Assembly: GCA_036723735.1 (NCBI GenBank)
Contig: DAIMGT010000011.1
Coordinates: forward strand, 1 to 64,000
From: UBA4656 sp002405525
Lineage (GTDB): Bacteria; Pseudomonadota; Gammaproteobacteria; Xanthomonadales; Ahniellaceae
Length of the DNA: 64,000 bases
Direction: 5' to 3'
The notes under the pieces were generated by a model. That model searched no databases. It had not been told where the DNA came from and saw only the letters and a program-made list of their open reading frames with translations. Made by a program: the position numbers and the translations under genes. Positions within the stretch are counted from its first letter, which is position 1; every line of letters starts with the position of its first letter. Below are positions 63,553 through 64,000 of this stretch, piece after piece.

Positions 63553-64000
63553 TCAGCGCGCGTCGCGAACGGTCCCCGGCGGGGCGCCCGCGGTCAGGTC
63601 GCCGCGGGCCGACGCCGGCACGGCAGGCCCGCTGGCCGCCGCCAGCGTGATCCGGAAGCAACTGCCGCCGCCTGCCACCGGTACGAAGTCGAGCGCACCC
63701 TGGTTGGCCTCGCACAACTGGCGGGCGATGTACAGGCCGAGCCCGCTGCCGTGCTCGCTGGTGGTGTAGAAGGGCTCGAAGATCTGCGCCACGGCCCGCT
63801 TCGGGATTCCGGGGCCGCGATCGACCACCTCGACCACCGGCGGGCCGTTCTCGGAGAGCCGGCGCGCGACGACCGTCACGTGCGCGGGCTGTCCCGGCTG
63901 ACGGCCATAGCGGCGCGCGTTCTGCACCAGGTTCCACACCACCTGCTGCAGCTGTCCGGGATCGACCGTCGCCGCCAGCGGGCGCGGCGGCGTCACCGCG
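63553..64000 (-). CDS. pilS: Sensor kinase PilS, C-terminal part (cut by window edge)
   Basis: About 149 residues of the ATP-binding half are visible and the frame continues past the window end. N box VWNLVQNARRY, G1 box VVDRGPGIP, F box IFEPFYTTSEHGSGLGLYIARQL. The short tail after the kinase core is Ala/Gly-rich. The H-box and membrane sensor region lie outside. Assigned as PilS by position directly upstream of pilR and near pilA; 239 bp separate it from pilR, longer than usual and without a recognisable gene. Confidence 0.82.
   Translation of the reverse strand, partial: AVTPPRPLAATVDPGQLQQVVWNLVQNARRYGRQPGQPAHVTVVARRLSENGPPVVEVVDRGPGIPKRAVAQIFEPFYTTSEHGSGLGLYIARQLCEANQGALDFVPVAGGGSCFRITLAAASGPAVPASARGDLTAGAPPGTVRDAR

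Overview
The window is very GC-rich gammaproteobacterial chromosome. Several conserved blocks follow the order seen in Xanthomonadales (Lysobacterales): ribD-ribE-ribBA-ribH-nusB-thiL-pgpA, rnpB next to mraZ and the division/cell-wall (dcw) cluster, then lpxC-dciA-M23 peptidase-secA-mutT, and coaE-pilD-pilC-pilB with pilA and pilRS. The taxon is inferred from gene order and protein families; no rRNA gene is present.

Region 1 (1-6250) is accessory DNA. It starts with the end of an unidentified gene, then a type III restriction Res-like helicase-nuclease, then a protein with an ApeA-like HEPN ribonuclease motif. This could be a small phage-defence module whose left part lies outside the window. 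It is followed by three gene remnants: the 3' part of groEL interrupted by a 158-bp near-palindromic element with terminal inverted repeats, the 3' part of a COG5322-type dehydrogenase with an internal stop, and the 5' part of an Omp85/TamA-type outer-membrane protein.

Region 2 (6.5-22 kb) is core metabolism and maintenance. Riboflavin synthesis leads into nusB, thiL and pgpA. A five-PAS histidine kinase on the opposite strand separates nusB from thiL. Then come a family-4-like uracil-DNA glycosylase, an FAD oxidase and rsmI on the minus strand, and lpoA-yraN-BON lipoprotein on the plus strand. RNase P RNA lies on the minus strand.

Region 3 (22.4-43.8 kb) is a complete dcw cluster: mraZ-rsmH-ftsL-ftsI-murE-murF-mraY-ftsW-murG-murC-ddl-ftsQ-ftsA-ftsZ. 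Most genes overlap by 4 bp. It is preceded by a good sigma-70 promoter and five TGG-type MraZ boxes at a 10-bp period, and it ends in a strong terminator after ftsZ. lpxC, dciA (opposite strand), an M23 peptidase and secA follow.

Region 4 (43.9-64 kb) holds a Nudix-ThiE fusion and the type IV pilus genes. An 11-kb glycan island separates pilB from pilA. It contains GT2 and GT4 glycosyltransferases, three methyltransferases, a GNAT/FemAB-like protein, a DegT sugar aminotransferase, a UPF0104 membrane protein and two GT-C membrane glycosyltransferases, one with a long helical tail. Its position and content suggest that it makes and attaches a glycan, possibly to the pilin. pilA has a canonical sigma-54 -24/-12 promoter, and pilR and the 3' part of pilS follow, so the pilin appears to be under PilSR-RpoN control. 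No tRNA, CRISPR array or intact insertion sequence was seen.
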